Shown: positions 43,601-55,496 of the stretch, piece after piece
How positions within the stretch are numbered: position 1 is the stretch's first letter
Layout: each line of letters begins with the position of its first letter
Assembly: GCA_038503075.1 (NCBI GenBank)
Contig: JBCAML010000019.1
Coordinates: 558,001 to 622,000, forward strand
Length of the DNA stretch: 64,000 nucleotides
Origin: Gyromitra esculenta
Taxonomy: Eukaryota; Ascomycota; Pezizomycetes; Pezizales; Discinaceae
Direction of reading: 5' to 3'
Position numbers and translations under genes: made by a program
Notes under the pieces: generated by a model
Databases searched by the model: none
What the model saw: only the letters and a program-made list of their open reading frames with translations
Told to the model about the DNA's origin: nothing

Positions 43601-45784
43601 AAAAGTACTTACAGGCTACCTAGAGCCTTCCGTCTAGTCTCGAGCTCTCTTTGCACAAATCCCAACCTTGCCCGCTCGTCTGCTTGTCGTGTCACTTTCG
43701 CAAGCTCTGCAGTCACGATATCCAGTTTTTCCTCCACGCTTTTCAGTTTTGAGTTCTCGCTTTCGGTCCCGTCATCATACTGAGACATTTCATAATCGCT
43801 TTTCGCCTTTATCAAGCGTTGTTCTATATCATCAAGCGTTGATTTAAGGATCGACTCTTGGCCTTTGTTGGCTCCAATTATATCGAGTTCACGTTGCAGA
43901 TTAGCTGCCCTCTGATCTGATTCTTTGATTTCAGCCCTAGCATATTCTTTCTTTTGCTGAAGCGAGGAGCGTTTGCTGGTGAGTTGATTGTGTTCATCTT
44001 GGGCGGCCTTAAGTTGTTCTCCGTTTTCACGCTTTAAAGGTCAGTTTTCAGCGTTCCTAGAACCCTAAGAAATTATACCTTAATGCGCTCCAGAGTTAAA
44101 CTTTGATCGCGTGACAACCTTGAGATCTTACTCATAAATGTCTGTATTTGGGCGTCGTCTAATTCACTATCAAACCCTTTAACACCATGCCGACGGCATA
44201 TCTCCTTGATTAAAGTCTCGCGCTCTTGGAGCTGTATCTCAAATGCCTATATCTATAGTTCTAACACAGTCAACCTAAAACAGGATTCAACACTGAAGAA
44301 TCATACCGTGTGTTCAGCTTGGATTCTCCCTTCCTCTTTGAGCTTTATAGAAAGACGATCTCTTACTCTATCTAGCTCCCTAGTCGCTTCAATGTAGGTT
44401 TGCTTCTTAGCCTTAATGTGGTCGTGATAAGTCTTCATTCTTTCTTCATATTCCTCCAACATCTTTTGTAACTCGGAATCCGATTCCTCGAGATGGGTAA
44501 GATGGACGGAAAGCTCTTCTATGTAGGACTCCATAGTGCGTGCTTCTTGTCTTTTCGCCTGAAGAGTGGCAATTATTGCTTCAAATCCTTGGGCTTTGGT
44601 GAATAGTTCTTGCTGTTCTTGAGCATTTTCGGACATCATTTGACTCAATTGCGTGACTTCATCTCTCATTTGTTCGATTTCTTCGTGAAGTTCATCGGAA
44701 CGACGTTTGGCCTGGATAGGCATTAGTCCACTAGAACAGGCAGCATCGCCACATGATTTCAATAAAAAAGGAGCAATATTATACCCTCTCGCCACGATCC
44801 TTATCTGTACGATACTGCTCAAGAAGAATCTTCAACATTCCCAGCTCGTCGTTCTGCTTTTTTCTCAGAACTTTGATATTATCGATGGCTTTGGTATATT
44901 TCAACGCTTCGAAGATCTCATCGAACCGCTTTTTCAACACACTAGGTTCGCTCATCGGCCAGAGACTCTCGTCCTGATGACAAAATATTACATACTCTAG
45001 CACTGCTTTCGATACACCCAGATATTGCGGCATTATTGTATCTAGCTCGGCACATCTAGAACTTATCGCTGAACGCTCGCCATTGTTAATGACCATGAGC
45101 TGACCCTCTAGGGTCTTTTGCTGACGGGTATTTTTCTTTACTGTAAGTTGAAGAGAACGGGTGCATACCATTCTGACATCTCTGGTCGAATGGAACGAAA
45201 GTTTTACTTGAGCTAGGACTTCTTTTTCTCCGCACATCTTTTCACCGAACCCAATCATTTATCAGCATTTCATCGATTTAGAGGATCATGGTGAGCGGGT
45301 AACCTTTGGGTCGTGAATGAAAGCTCCACCTTTACTGTTCGGAGGCAAATCACCAGTAGTTGCGTACTTGAGACATTCGATTATTGTCTGGATCACATCA
45401 TCAGCTGGAAAATTCTTCGAAGACCGATATATTTGTTTATTCTCTTTAAGCTACATACTGTTTTCCCAGATCCATTATAGCCGACGATTAAGGTGAGGGG
45501 CGCAGTAAACTGAATGGTCTCGCTGCGGGTATTGTCGAACGAACGAACGCTAACGGAACATAGTGCTCATGAGCCTAATTGGCACCATCGCAAAAATGGA
45601 TATGAAGGATAACTTACCCAAGGATTGCAAGTTTATCAATCCGTGCTAGATCAAAATAAATCAGAGTTGAGTCTCCTTCTTGAGAGTTGAAATTTCTATG
45701 GGTTAGGATAGCAAGCACAACTTACACCTAGAATCCGGGGTTAGCGAGCAAACAAATAGTAGGGCGTAACTTCATCACACATTT
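40624..45784 (-). CDS. RAD50: DNA repair ATPase Rad50 (MRN complex)
   Basis: SMC-like ATPase that with Mre11 and Nbs1 tethers and processes DNA double-strand breaks. The multi-exon gene has the N-terminal Walker [14 protein letters not shown] at about 45,480, then [12 protein letters not shown] and GGAFIHDP. Long coiled coils follow, with the zinc hook [11 protein letters not shown] (CxxC) at about 43,000. The conserved [17 protein letters not shown] lies at about 41,370, and the C-terminal ABC signature [20 protein letters not shown] and Walker B region [13 protein letters not shown] at about 40,980-41,160. The start is inferred as a 4-nt coding exon at 45784-45781 spliced (weak GTGATG donor) to 45645-45618, reading [11 protein letters not shown], the family's usual beginning. 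The tail after ITHDEDFL extends to TGA 40624. Confidence 0.9.
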
Positions 45785-47809
45785 TTTTGTTGATAACGCT
45801 CTCAGTCGTCAGCAACTTGAGATAGACAGTTGCGTTTCTAGGAGCGGGTATTGACGAGGAGTGATGGTGGGGTTCCAAGATTGTTCTGGGAGGCTGGACG
45901 AACGGTGATAGTCGCAGTTACGCGACGAGTGTGCTGGGAAACGCGTTCAAAACCAATTCGATGTTGATTGGCTTGGCAGGATTCTATGACGACGCGACAC
46001 TCAATTCACAAACTGTATATATCAGCGTATCTAAAGAATACAAGAATACAAATTCTATTGAACGTCCAACTGTTTGGCTCTTTTTCCACACGGTATACTC
46101 CACTTCTATTACATATCAATGCTGTGCAATACTAATCGCCCGCGTTATATGATATCAAACTGCCGCTTTACACACTATTTAGCATTACATGTACTCTGCT
46201 CTAGTTGTGCGGTATGTAGTGCCACGGTTCACGGTAAAAAGCACTTCCTTAGGCCAGGGCAACAAAAAAGTGATCTCACAGTGCTCCCGGCTCAGCTTTC
46301 TTTTCCCATGCAAACGGCTGATGAGGATTCTGGGAGATACAGATGTGATTAATCCCGGCATTTTCAAATCTGACATTTTACGTTTCCCACGTCATTTTCC
46401 AAAGAGATCCCTGTTGGCTTTTCTTTCTTTGACTTCCCCTACCCCTCAGCAGCTCCTCTTCACTCAACTCTATTGCTGGTTGCGTTGCTGTCAGGGCCAA
46501 CTGTAACCTACATGTGTTTGCGAGAGGTACCGACAACCACATGTAGAGTATGTACAGTTGGGCCAGAATACAATTGACGGGAACAGCATCTCCGTAGCAG
46601 AGATCTGGTGCTGGGTAGCTCGATTGCGGTGCCGCAACGGCTGCTAACTACATATGTACTTTTGATTGATTCCAAATTTCGGACGTGCTTTCATATGAAA
46701 ACGTTCGCCCTTTATGTGTTCTCAGTTGTTTCATATAGATCACCACACGGAAACCCGTGATGTATGCACCAGCAACAGCAGCACACGCCAACTACGCTCC
46801 TCGCTACCAGATTTTACCACCAGCCAATTCCCCCCCTCCCATTTCTGCTCTGCGAAGACCTGTTCCCCGCTGCCAGAGCAGGCCTTACTTCTTACTTAGT
46901 TGATGGAGCCACACCTTCTTCCTTGAACCGTCACTAGCACCACAGGAGAGGCTATAACACCTACATGTACATGTATGTATGTAGATATGTAGAGAACGGA
47001 CAGGGTAAAACAAATTTAAGAAAAAATGAAGTAGGAACAGTGGTGCTGGAGAGAAAAAGTGACATGGGAGAACCGCCGAGTAGCCGCGGAGGAGGAAAGG
47101 GCATGTAGCAATTACAAGGGCAGTCCAAGTTAGCCAGGCTCTAGGGGGAAAGAGCGGCGACACGACATTCAACTCGTCCATTTCCTTTCGCTCTCACGCA
47201 CTTAGGCACCTACTCACCCTATCACTCAATTCATTCACGCATTCATTCACGCACACGCTTCGCATTGCCTCATAACAGGTGTGCTGGTTGATTTTTTATT
47301 TTTTTTTGCGGCGGTCACTGGCTAACGCTCTAATATCCTGGCAGCGACTTATCGACTGACCCATCTCTCATTCTCCCTCCCATGTCGCCTCTGACACCCC
47401 CTCCCCGTAGAGCACACAAGCGCATACACGCATACATGTAGGTGAAGTACATGTAAGTACATGTAGATACGATTCTCCTTCGTCCCATGCTGCCCCGCGT
47501 TGGTTCGTCCCCTCCCCGTCTTCGTCGTTGTTGTCGTCTTCGTCGACATTGTCCTCCGGCTCGTCTGCTTCGTTTCCTCCCCCTACCCATCCTCCTTCTC
47601 TGTCTACTCCTGTCGTCATCATACCCCTCCCCTCCCCCGTCTCCGTCCCGTCCCACCTTCACCATCTTGAGCTTATTAGTAGACATTGTGGGCCTCGTCT
47701 TCTTTCCCTTCATCCTCCCTTACCATCACTCCTTGCTGTCCTCAGCTTTGTCCTTATTATCTCCGTGGTTGGCTTTCTCCTTCGCCTTCCCCCCCTCAAT
47801 ACCTTCCCC
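45785..47809. other. Divergent promoter region RAD50 / wc-2
   Basis: Two kilobases without a supported gene. Features are short CATGTA/TACATG repeats around 46,500-47,000 and 47,435-47,470, and a C/T-rich tract at 47,480-47,800. The latter is a long open frame without ATG context of its own and probably the wc-2 5'UTR. Confidence 0.5.
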
Positions 47810-49443
47810 ATGATGATGAATCACCCTTCATCCTCTTCGCCAACCCATAGCTACATGCCTGGCATGGTTGGCGGCAGGAACTCCCACCTTTTTAGCGGTG
47901 GTGGCCTGCCACTCGTTAACGGTGTCAATGGTCAACTCCAGAATATGCAGATTTCGTCCCTTGCCGCTCAACAGGCTATTGCTGCTGGAGCCTTGTTGGG
48001 AGATCACAATCACGTCAGCTCAATGCTCGACCCGGCAATGATGATGTCTATGAATATGGCCACGGACGACGGAATGCCACTTGACCCTCAATTGTGTGGT
48101 GGCGACCAATTTAGTCCAATGTCAGCATCTGCTCCCCCAACTTCAATGATGAATGAGTATGGGAATCTTGGAGGTGGCAGCACCTTAACAGAATTCACCA
48201 AACGGAGGAATTGGTCGCAACGTATCTTGGAAGAGCTACAGGATTTCCTACACATTCTCTCGCCAACTGGAAAGATAGTATATGCGTCTCCGTCCGCCAA
48301 ATCCTTGACGGGATTTGAACCTGAGGAGTTGATGGGAAAATTCATTACTGAATTTATCCATCCAGATGATTCAGGATTGTATGTTCTGTCTTTCGCGTAA
48401 GCTGTATGGGCACCGATCACTAACAATATAATCAAGGTTCGTGCGAGAGTTTAACGAGTCTATCGCCACTGGGCAGCCATTGCGATTATTTTACAGATTC
48501 CAAAAGACCGATGGGGCGTATGCAATCTTCGAAACCAATGGTCATCCTCATATCGGCGAGGCTCCACAATTTGGCCCATCTGCCATCCAGTCTGTGTGCA
48601 AAGGTTTCTTCATGATGTCTAGGCCATATCCTACGCGAAATGCGGCACTTTTAGATTCTTTCTTAGAACACAAGATTGAGAACGAGCGGCTAGTAAAGAG
48701 GATCAGCGAGTTGAGGAAAGAAGAGTATGAAGAACACCAGCAGCAGCAGCGGCACAGGCAGCAATACCCCAACGGAACACGAACAGATAGCGGCACTGCT
48801 GGGAGTAGCATGACCTCTAATGTTGGCAATGATACACCTATGACCACAGCACAGACGCCTAATTCGTCTGACACTATGCCACCACCTGCAAAACCTACAC
48901 AACAACAAACTTCAGCGGCTTTAACCCGGCAAAACCTGGACCGTATGGAGCAATCAAATTCCGCAAAAGCCGACAGCATCCGCGACAAGATGGCTCGATT
49001 TGAAGGAGCAACCCATATGGATACAATCGAGATGTTGACCGGATTACGATATCGTGAAGGGGAAAGGTCCAAAGGGATTAGTACAGGTGATACGTCTCCA
49101 GCACTAATCCGCGGGGATGCGGGTGTCCCGATCCCAATTGACAAAGAAAGTCGTCATACTTCGGAGAAGAAAAAGAAGCAAAAGATTGCGGACGAGTATG
49201 TATGTACGGATTGCGGTACTCTAGATAGTCCAGAGTGGAGGAAAGGCCCGAAAGGCCCGAAAACGCTTTGTAATGCTTGCGGGCTGAGATGGGCAAAGTC
49301 CGTCTTCTTTCTTTTCATAATTCCTGCTATTGTCTAAAATAGAACTGACACTTTCTTTTAGGAAAGAGAAGAAGCGGAACCAAAATCCAAACGCCGTGTC
49401 AATACCTCCACCAGGCTCTGGGGGCGGATCCCTACCAGGTTGA
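47810..49443 (+). CDS. wc-2: White Collar-2-type PAS/GATA transcription factor
   Basis: Partner of the blue-light receptor WC-1 in the nuclear White Collar complex. Exons 47810-48378, 48437-49297 and 49362-49443 give 503 aa in frame. The Met/Gln/Gly-rich N-terminus is disordered. The PAS domain spans residues 130-240 ([44 protein letters not shown]). A Gln/His-rich coiled segment follows ([12 protein letters not shown]). The GATA zinc finger lies near 444-469 ([16 protein letters not shown], then LCNAC; C-x2-C-x18-C-x2-C), with the basic tail [10 protein letters not shown] supplied by the last exon. The start was chosen at MMMNHP because the upstream open frame is Pro/Ser/hydrophobic with no family match. 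It lies divergent from RAD50. Confidence 0.92.
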
Positions 49444-50300
49444 GCATCTAGCATAAGGATAATTATTTCAGTTTTTTTTCTTGAGGATCTTACAAATTTG
49501 GTTTGATTCCTGGAGGCCGGGCGATTGGCATTGTTTCATGGGCAAATTTTGGAGTTAAAGGTGGCAAGCATGATTGAGATAAAATACGGCGCAATTTGTT
49601 ATTTTTTTTTTTTTCAATGCTTGGGTTTTGACTTTTTTGATCCCTTACTCAAACTTTCCCGATAAAAATTTTAACAAGCACCTCTATTTTTGTTTATTTT
49701 TCCGTTTATTCATGTATGTATTGCATACAGGCTGGGCACCGGCGTAGGGGTCTGGTGCGTTTTGGATATCCGCAGCAATCTGCACTTTTGTTGTTTTTTC
49801 AGTCATAAAAATTGATTTAGGATTGAATGGTCACGAGAGTTCGAGCTTATTACATTTCATGATCAGAAACCCATTGCTTGCCTGTCCTTTCCTCCTAGAA
49901 GGATCTCAGTTCCTGGGTCATTACTTGTTGTTCACGCTATCGAAAAATATAGCGCGTTGCAATCAAGAAGACACTAATCCTACATGTAGTTTTGCTTGCC
50001 TAGAGAACTACGTTCGAATTTTAGTCCTACGGAAGTAGGCACTTCATTCTCCAACAGCATCCCGAAGGTCGGTAGACGCCGTACGGTGACGTAACGTGAA
50101 TGCTTGGTTGAGCCGCATTAACTGACTAACCATATTCAAACTAGCCATGTCGCTCCACGTTCACCAACGGATGGATGGCTCAAAACAACGCGACTTCCTA
50201 ATGCACCCCGAGCTCCAGTGTTCCCGGCTGCTTGAACCACAGGTCCATTGCTGATAACTTCCCCCTCTTTCGTCTGCTCTTAGCTGACATATCCTCCATC
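49444..50300. other. Intergenic wc-2 / CHK1
   Basis: T-rich runs near 49,480 and 49,600 fit a 3'UTR. No gene seen. CHK1 leader with gctgacatatcctccatc just before the ATG. Confidence 0.5.
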
Positions 50301-52496
50301 ATGGTAGGTCTCATTGCTCTCTCGTATAATTCTTTTTACCCTACACTCAAGCCCGATCGCTAACACAACTCCCAGACGACAGCTCATTCGCAGCTAGACC
50401 CACTTCCTCAGAACCTCCCCTTCGAAATAATTTCCAAGACGATTGGAAGGGGTGCATATGCTTCGTGAGAACCTTGCACCTCTGTTTAGCAACTATAAAC
50501 TTCGCTGACACTAATTACCTTGCTTCCTTTCCGCTAGTGTCAAGAAAGGCAGGGTTCCCTCAACTGGCGAAGTTTTCGCCGTAAAGTTCATCCATAAACG
50601 GTTTGCTATTGAAAGGGGTAGAATATCACTTCGGCAGATTCATTCGGAAGTTATGCTCCATAAACATTGCGGAAATCATCCCAATTTGATACAATTCTAT
50701 GATTTTGGGGAGGACGAAATCTGGACGTGGATAGGGATGGAGTTCGCTTCTGGGGGAGATCTTTTTGATAAAATCGGTATAAATCATAACAGCATTTGTA
50801 CTTTTTTGGTTCAGCATGGAGTTTTACTGATGATGCGCTCTCCAAGAACCGGATGTCGGGGTTGCAGAGGATATCTGCCATTTTTACTTCACACAATTGG
50901 TTGCGGGAGTGTACTATATACATGGGCAGGGTGTAGCACACAGAGGTGAGTACTTACTCAACTGAGCTTGAATGGTTTTTCTGCTGTGCTCTATGTGAAT
51001 AAGATTTTTGCCCGGTTTGTAGACATAAAGCCAGAAAACATTCTTCTGGACAGCCATGGAAATCTCAAGATTGCAGATTTCGGCCTGGCAACACTTTTTG
51101 GCTATCAAGGAAAATATAAGTTCAATTCAACAATCTGCGGATCTCCTCCGTATGTTGCGCCAGAGGTTTAACAAACACACCCCACCCTCAATTTTATCCA
51201 TTTACTTACTTCAAATACGTACAGGTATTAAAAGGCTCGTACCGTGGTGACCAAGTTGATATCTGGTCTTGCGCCGTTTTGCTTTTTGTATTGTTAGCTG
51301 GGAATACCCCATGGGACGAACCAACTAGAATGTCGTGGGAATTTGAAGAGTTTCGACGATCTAATGGGCGTCCAACATATGATCCATGGCCCAGCCTGCC
51401 AACAAATGTTTTATGTGAGCTTTCTTCAATTATTTTCTTTCCTTCCAGGTGCTATAGCCATACCCACTGATACACTATAGCCTTGCTAAGGGGTATGATG
51501 CGAATTGATCCTGTAAGTCGATTCACTTTCGAAGAGATTAGGCGACATCCATGGTTTACAAGGTGCGTTTTTGCTTTATCTTGCCGGTCTATTAGCCGCT
51601 TGTTGATATCAGATACCACGAAGATCAAACCCTCACCTTGCGGCTAATGGGCTTTGTCATGATGGTGTAAATTTGGCCACGCAACTTATTGAAGGACTGC
51701 ATGTAAACTTCAACGACACCATGGCCACATTTGGATACAATAGACTTGGTGATGATTTTAGCAGAATGGCATCCACCCAGCCAGAGACGCCCATTACGGA
51801 CGTCCAATTTGAATGGGACCGTCCATGGCAGTCTGCATCTCAGCCCCTGCATACGCCGCAAAATTTTGATTCTCACGATTTCTGGGCTAGCCTCACTGGG
51901 GACCCAGCAATGAGTCAGTTTGCGCTAGAACCTCAACTTCCCTTGTCCCTTGTGAGTAATTATTTGCTCCATTTCATCTCTTTCTACAAACAATTACAGC
52001 GCAAGCTTGACCTCCTCATAAATTGACTAACTTGTTCGTGAAGACCCAGAACGCCCGTCTCTTTGAAGACATTTGTCCGTCACAACGCATGACTCGTTTC
52101 TACTCTTCCTATTCATTCCGGCAAATACTTCCTATTCTTGGAAGTGCTCTTCATCGTTTGGGTGTTGCGGTTCCCGCCTTCAAATCGAGTGACCTTGAAG
52201 ACGGAAATTCGGAGAGTTGGATTCCTGTCAAAACATTGGACAGCAGGAAGTGTCAGTTGAGAGGTGAAATCTTGGTAGAGAGAATGGCGCCAGATGTCTT
52301 GCAGGTAAGTTTTTCGAAGAGCGTTGGAGATCCATTGGAGTGGAGGAGATTCTTTAAGGTACGTAATTATCTGCAACAACGTGTTGAGTTGTCGCCCTGT
52401 CCCCTGCATTTTTTTTCCTCTATCGCCCTTACTTACTAACAAATGTAGAAAGTGGCGGTGTTATCAAAGGAAGCCGTTTTCACGGGCCATGATTAA
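50301..52496 (+). CDS. CHK1: Checkpoint kinase Chk1
   Basis: Serine/threonine kinase that halts the cell cycle after DNA damage or fork stalling. Ten coding exons, the first being the ATG alone (50301-50303), then 50376-50464, 50538-50776, 50847-50945, 51023-51165, 51225-51414, 51481-51562, 51624-51951, 52044-52358 and 52449-52496: 511 aa in frame. Kinase motifs are IGRGAYASV (Gly loop), VFAVKFIHK (catalytic Lys), [11 protein letters not shown] across intron 4, ADFGLATLF (DFG), [11 protein letters not shown] and DIWSCAV. The C-terminal regulatory KA1-like domain has [17 protein letters not shown] and [11 protein letters not shown]. It acts downstream of the 9-1-1 clamp (RAD1, same window). 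Confidence 0.92.
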
Positions 52497-54045
52497 CAAA
52501 CCCAGTATCCAGTATTTTCCTGGGAAAGTATGGATTGAGACTGAGTGGCACAAACGTGATACGTATATATGGGATGTGCACGTGGGTTATCCGATTTACC
52601 TAGAATTGTGGTTGATCATTATTTTCTTTTGCAATGACGAGAGCGCGCATGAAACAGCATTCCCCTCCTTTCCCTTCCATTCGGTTTTTCCGTTCGTTTA
52701 CTCTGCATAACGTAACAGGGATCTTGTCATTGTTATTCTTGCCCTTTTTATTTTTCCGCCCTGCTGCTTGATGGTGATGATGATGATGACGATGTTTTTA
52801 GAGTATGTTACCGCATCTACCGTTTTGCGTGTGATCTCTCTGAACGGCAATTCCGTCGACGAAAAAGTTGATATCAGATTTTCCTTTATCCCCCTCATCT
52901 CTCACCGCCCGAGTGTAGATGGTGGACTCCAGTATTCGTGTGCTCTGCCTATTACTAGAATTAAAAGACTCTCCCCGCCCTAGCTCCACTGATTTACAAG
53001 TTAGCTCCGTGCTAGCGTCGCCTATCCATCCTTTATTAAGGATAGTGCGCCAGGAGCCAAAGGGAAACGAACTGGGAGAGATAGGTAGGGAACCCCGCTT
53101 AAAGCCATTGGTTCAGTTGGCATGGAAAGGCTTGGTATACAGCATTTTTGGTGGGGCTGTGTCTAAGACGGGGAATATCAACAAGGTATTTCTGCACTTA
53201 GGGTATCACGATTTTCGCTGTTGTGACTCCACATTTTGCCGGTATTCATAATACCCCGCACAGTCGTCCGAGAAGTAGAAGCCTTAAGAAATGGACTGAA
53301 GGGACAATAAAGTGACGTTTCAAAACGTACCAGATTGTTCCCAATACCGAACGCTTAGCAAGGGGAGACAGCGTGTGTCGTATCCCTTGGGTTTTGTTCT
53401 GGAAATTCAAATGGTTCTAGACAGATTCCCATCCGGGTTAGACACTTGTTTAGCCCTGTCAAAACACATTATTTATCCGCCTTTGCAAGATCACTATCAT
53501 CTTGGGTTAGTTACCTAAGTCCTCGCTACCTATTACAGCCAACCCTTTCGCAAACCCAAGTCAGAAGAGATTGAAATACGCCGCTTTAGTCCTTTAGCAA
53601 ATTAACATTACTGGTACTAGTCTTTCGACCGCCCTGCCAATAACCTATCTAGTTATCGTACCATGTCGTGTGCTTACCGTATCATATGTAAATTTATTCC
53701 ATTCCCTAAGGGCTCCGTAAACCCCCATTATTACCTTATCCCTCGTTTTAACGAACTTGTGGGATGATTGTGCGGAACAAATTTTTAGGCGAAGCCTAAT
53801 CTAGGTTATCCTGATACGAAGATCCCATATTTTAGTAAGCAAATCCAAATTTGGACCCCGCTGATAGGTTGAAATATAACAAATTAAGCCGGAATCTTAC
53901 GTTCTACCCACATTATGTTAACTAGGTAAGGTGAAACAGTGCGCTAGTAAAAGTGCTTGAAATTATGAGAAAGTTAGACACCCACAGATTCCGCAATGTA
54001 CCCGTTGTGACTGCCCAGTCGCTCCAGGGACTCGACGAAACTGAG
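52497..54045. other. Intergenic, old decayed sequence
   Basis: CHK1 3' flank, a GATGAT microsatellite at 52,770-52,797, then 53,000-53,990 with frequent stops in all frames and no domain. At 54,015-54,045 cagtcgctccagggactcga is a lone terminus of the MITE family complete at 54,215-54,383 and 55,162-55,331. Confidence 0.5.
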
Positions 54046-54047
54046 TA

Positions 54048-54212
54048 CTATACTTGATCAGCCAAATGTTAGGACGGTCCAAATGCTAGGAGGGTCGGTT
54101 GTATTTCTCATTGGGCAAAAATTGGTTACCCTGCTGGATATAAGCAAGTTTTCTTACCAGAATCCGTGTTCTGGCATTTGACCCGTCCTGGCATTTGGCT
54201 GATCGAGGATAG
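54048..54212. mobile_element. MITE M1 (165 bp), TA target
   Basis: Inverted ends CTATACTTGATCAGCCAAAT and CTATCCTCGATCAGCCAAAT (reversed), continuing to AGGACGG, with TA on the left and TA on the right. The right TA was then used by M2. Non-coding. Confidence 0.75.
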
Positions 54213-54214
54213 TA

Positions 54215-54383
54215 CAGTCGCTCCTGGGGGAACGACGAAACTGGAGGAACGACGAACAGGGACTTGTAAAGGTAGAGAACAACAGGCACCAGGGTAGGTA
54301 TTGGGCTTGGCTAGAAGTTTCTACTATGGCAAACACCCCTGTTCGTCGTTCTCCCAGTTTCGTCGTTCCCCCAGGAGCGACTG
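54215..54383. mobile_element. MITE M2 (169 bp), TA target
   Basis: Inverted ends CAGTCGCTCCTGGGGGAACG on both sides, homology extending over about 45 bp, flanked by TA (54213-54214, 54384-54385). Tc1/mariner-type non-autonomous element. Confidence 0.85.
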
Positions 54384-54549
54384 TATTTGGAGATGAAAGT
54401 TGGATGCCCTGGTCATCGGCGAACACCAATAAAAGTCTAGTTCTTTCGTACCCCTACCTCGTCCGTCAAATATCTAGGTTCGTCGAGTGGCTAGGAGTGA
54501 TTGTAGACATCGCTCTGTTCCAGATCCTCCGCCTAATTCCTGGTACCTA

Positions 54550-54827
54550 CAGCCTCTGGTAGAATTATCGTAGAACTGTGGCAACTCAGGATCTAAAGCT
54601 TTTATTGGTCTTCCGGGTTCATCGAAGAAATTTTGGCTGCGATATTGGCTACTTGGGCGCTCGCTTACCCTTGTTTTTCTACTCGTATCCTCATAATGTT
54701 TTTAGAACGAGCTGCCTCTGCCTCCCATATAAAATAGGTAGGTTCAGGGCAGTTTGTATAATATGCGGACCTGGCCCATTTTAAAAACATCATGAGAATA
54801 CGAGTACAGTAATTCTACCAGAGGCTG
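54550..54827. mobile_element. MITE M6 (278 bp), TA target, with internal foldback
   Basis: Ends CAGCCTCTGGTAGAATTA on both sides, flanked by TA (54548-54549, 54828-54829). An inner inverted pair (about 54,678-54,711 with 54,776-54,812) shares ACTCGTATnCTCATnATG. Non-coding. Confidence 0.8.
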
Positions 54828-55154
54828 TATAGCACAACACAGCACGTACATATGTTCATCCATGCCCTGAGCTATGGTATACTCGTATTCTTCAAACGTT
54901 ACCGGAATCTGGTAACGAGGAGTGCAATGTCTCTCCTGCTAGCTCACCTTCAGTGAATATCTATTTAACACACCCCAAACAAATCACAGGATTTTACTTG
55001 GCTAAGCTCTTAGTTGCATGAGAGTCAAAAGTCATAGAAGTTTTCTAGTGGAGCATCCATTTAATTTTTAACTAGTTACATCTTACTGAATGCGGATGAA
55101 CATACTGCATGCTGGCGGCAGCCCATACCAGTATCCGGTAACGTTTGAAGAATA

Positions 55155-55479
55155 CAGCGTACAGTCGCTCCCGGTCACTCGACGAAACTGGCCAGTTGAC
55201 GAACAAGGGTCCGTAAAGGCGAAAGCTGGGTGCTTAGCCACTGGCAGACACACAAGGAAAGTTCGGTTCCTTGGTAATCAACACCCCTGTTCGTCAACTG
55301 GCCATTTTCGTCGAGTGACCGGGAGCGACTGTACGGCAAAAAAGATCGAGAAACCAGGGCTTATTGACAGGGCTCTGTGGCCAATCCAACTGCTAGAATC
55401 TCCTTCAAAAGCTTTGGGGAGCCAATAACAGCCCCGAATTTCAAGTCTCAGGTTTCTCGATCTTTTTTGTCGCACGCTG
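55155..55479. mobile_element. MITE M4, middle level, TA target
   Basis: Inverted ends CAGCGT(A/G)CG(G/A)CAAAAAAG, continuing to GATCGAGAAACC; 27 of 29 bases match once M3 is skipped. Flanked by TA (55153-55154, 55480-55481). Confidence 0.83.
55162..55331. mobile_element. MITE M3 (170 bp), innermost, TA target
   Basis: Ends CAGTCGCTCCCGGTCACTCG on both sides, homology about 50 bp, flanked by TA (55160-55161, 55332-55333). Same family as M2. It inserted 7 bp inside the terminus of M4. Confidence 0.87.
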
Positions 55480-55496
55480 TACGAGTATGCTATGCC

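Larger units (their letters stand above)
54874..55496. mobile_element. Foldback element M5, outermost of a three-level nest
   Basis: The left arm 54,874-54,914 (ATACTCGTATTCTTCAAACG, then TTACCGGA) is the inverse of the right arm, which is split into 55,126-55,154 and 55,482-55,496 by insertion of M4. Removing M4 restores the match across the junction. Target duplication unclear. Confidence 0.7.

Noticed and set aside
47528..47809. N-terminal extension of wc-2 upstream of MMMNHP
   Set aside because: Open frame, but rich in Pro, Ser and hydrophobic residues with no family resemblance; C/T-rich DNA explains the openness. Treated as 5'UTR.
53000..53990. Possible decayed gene downstream of CHK1
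   Set aside because: Stops in all frames, no domain and no splice pattern that yields a known protein.
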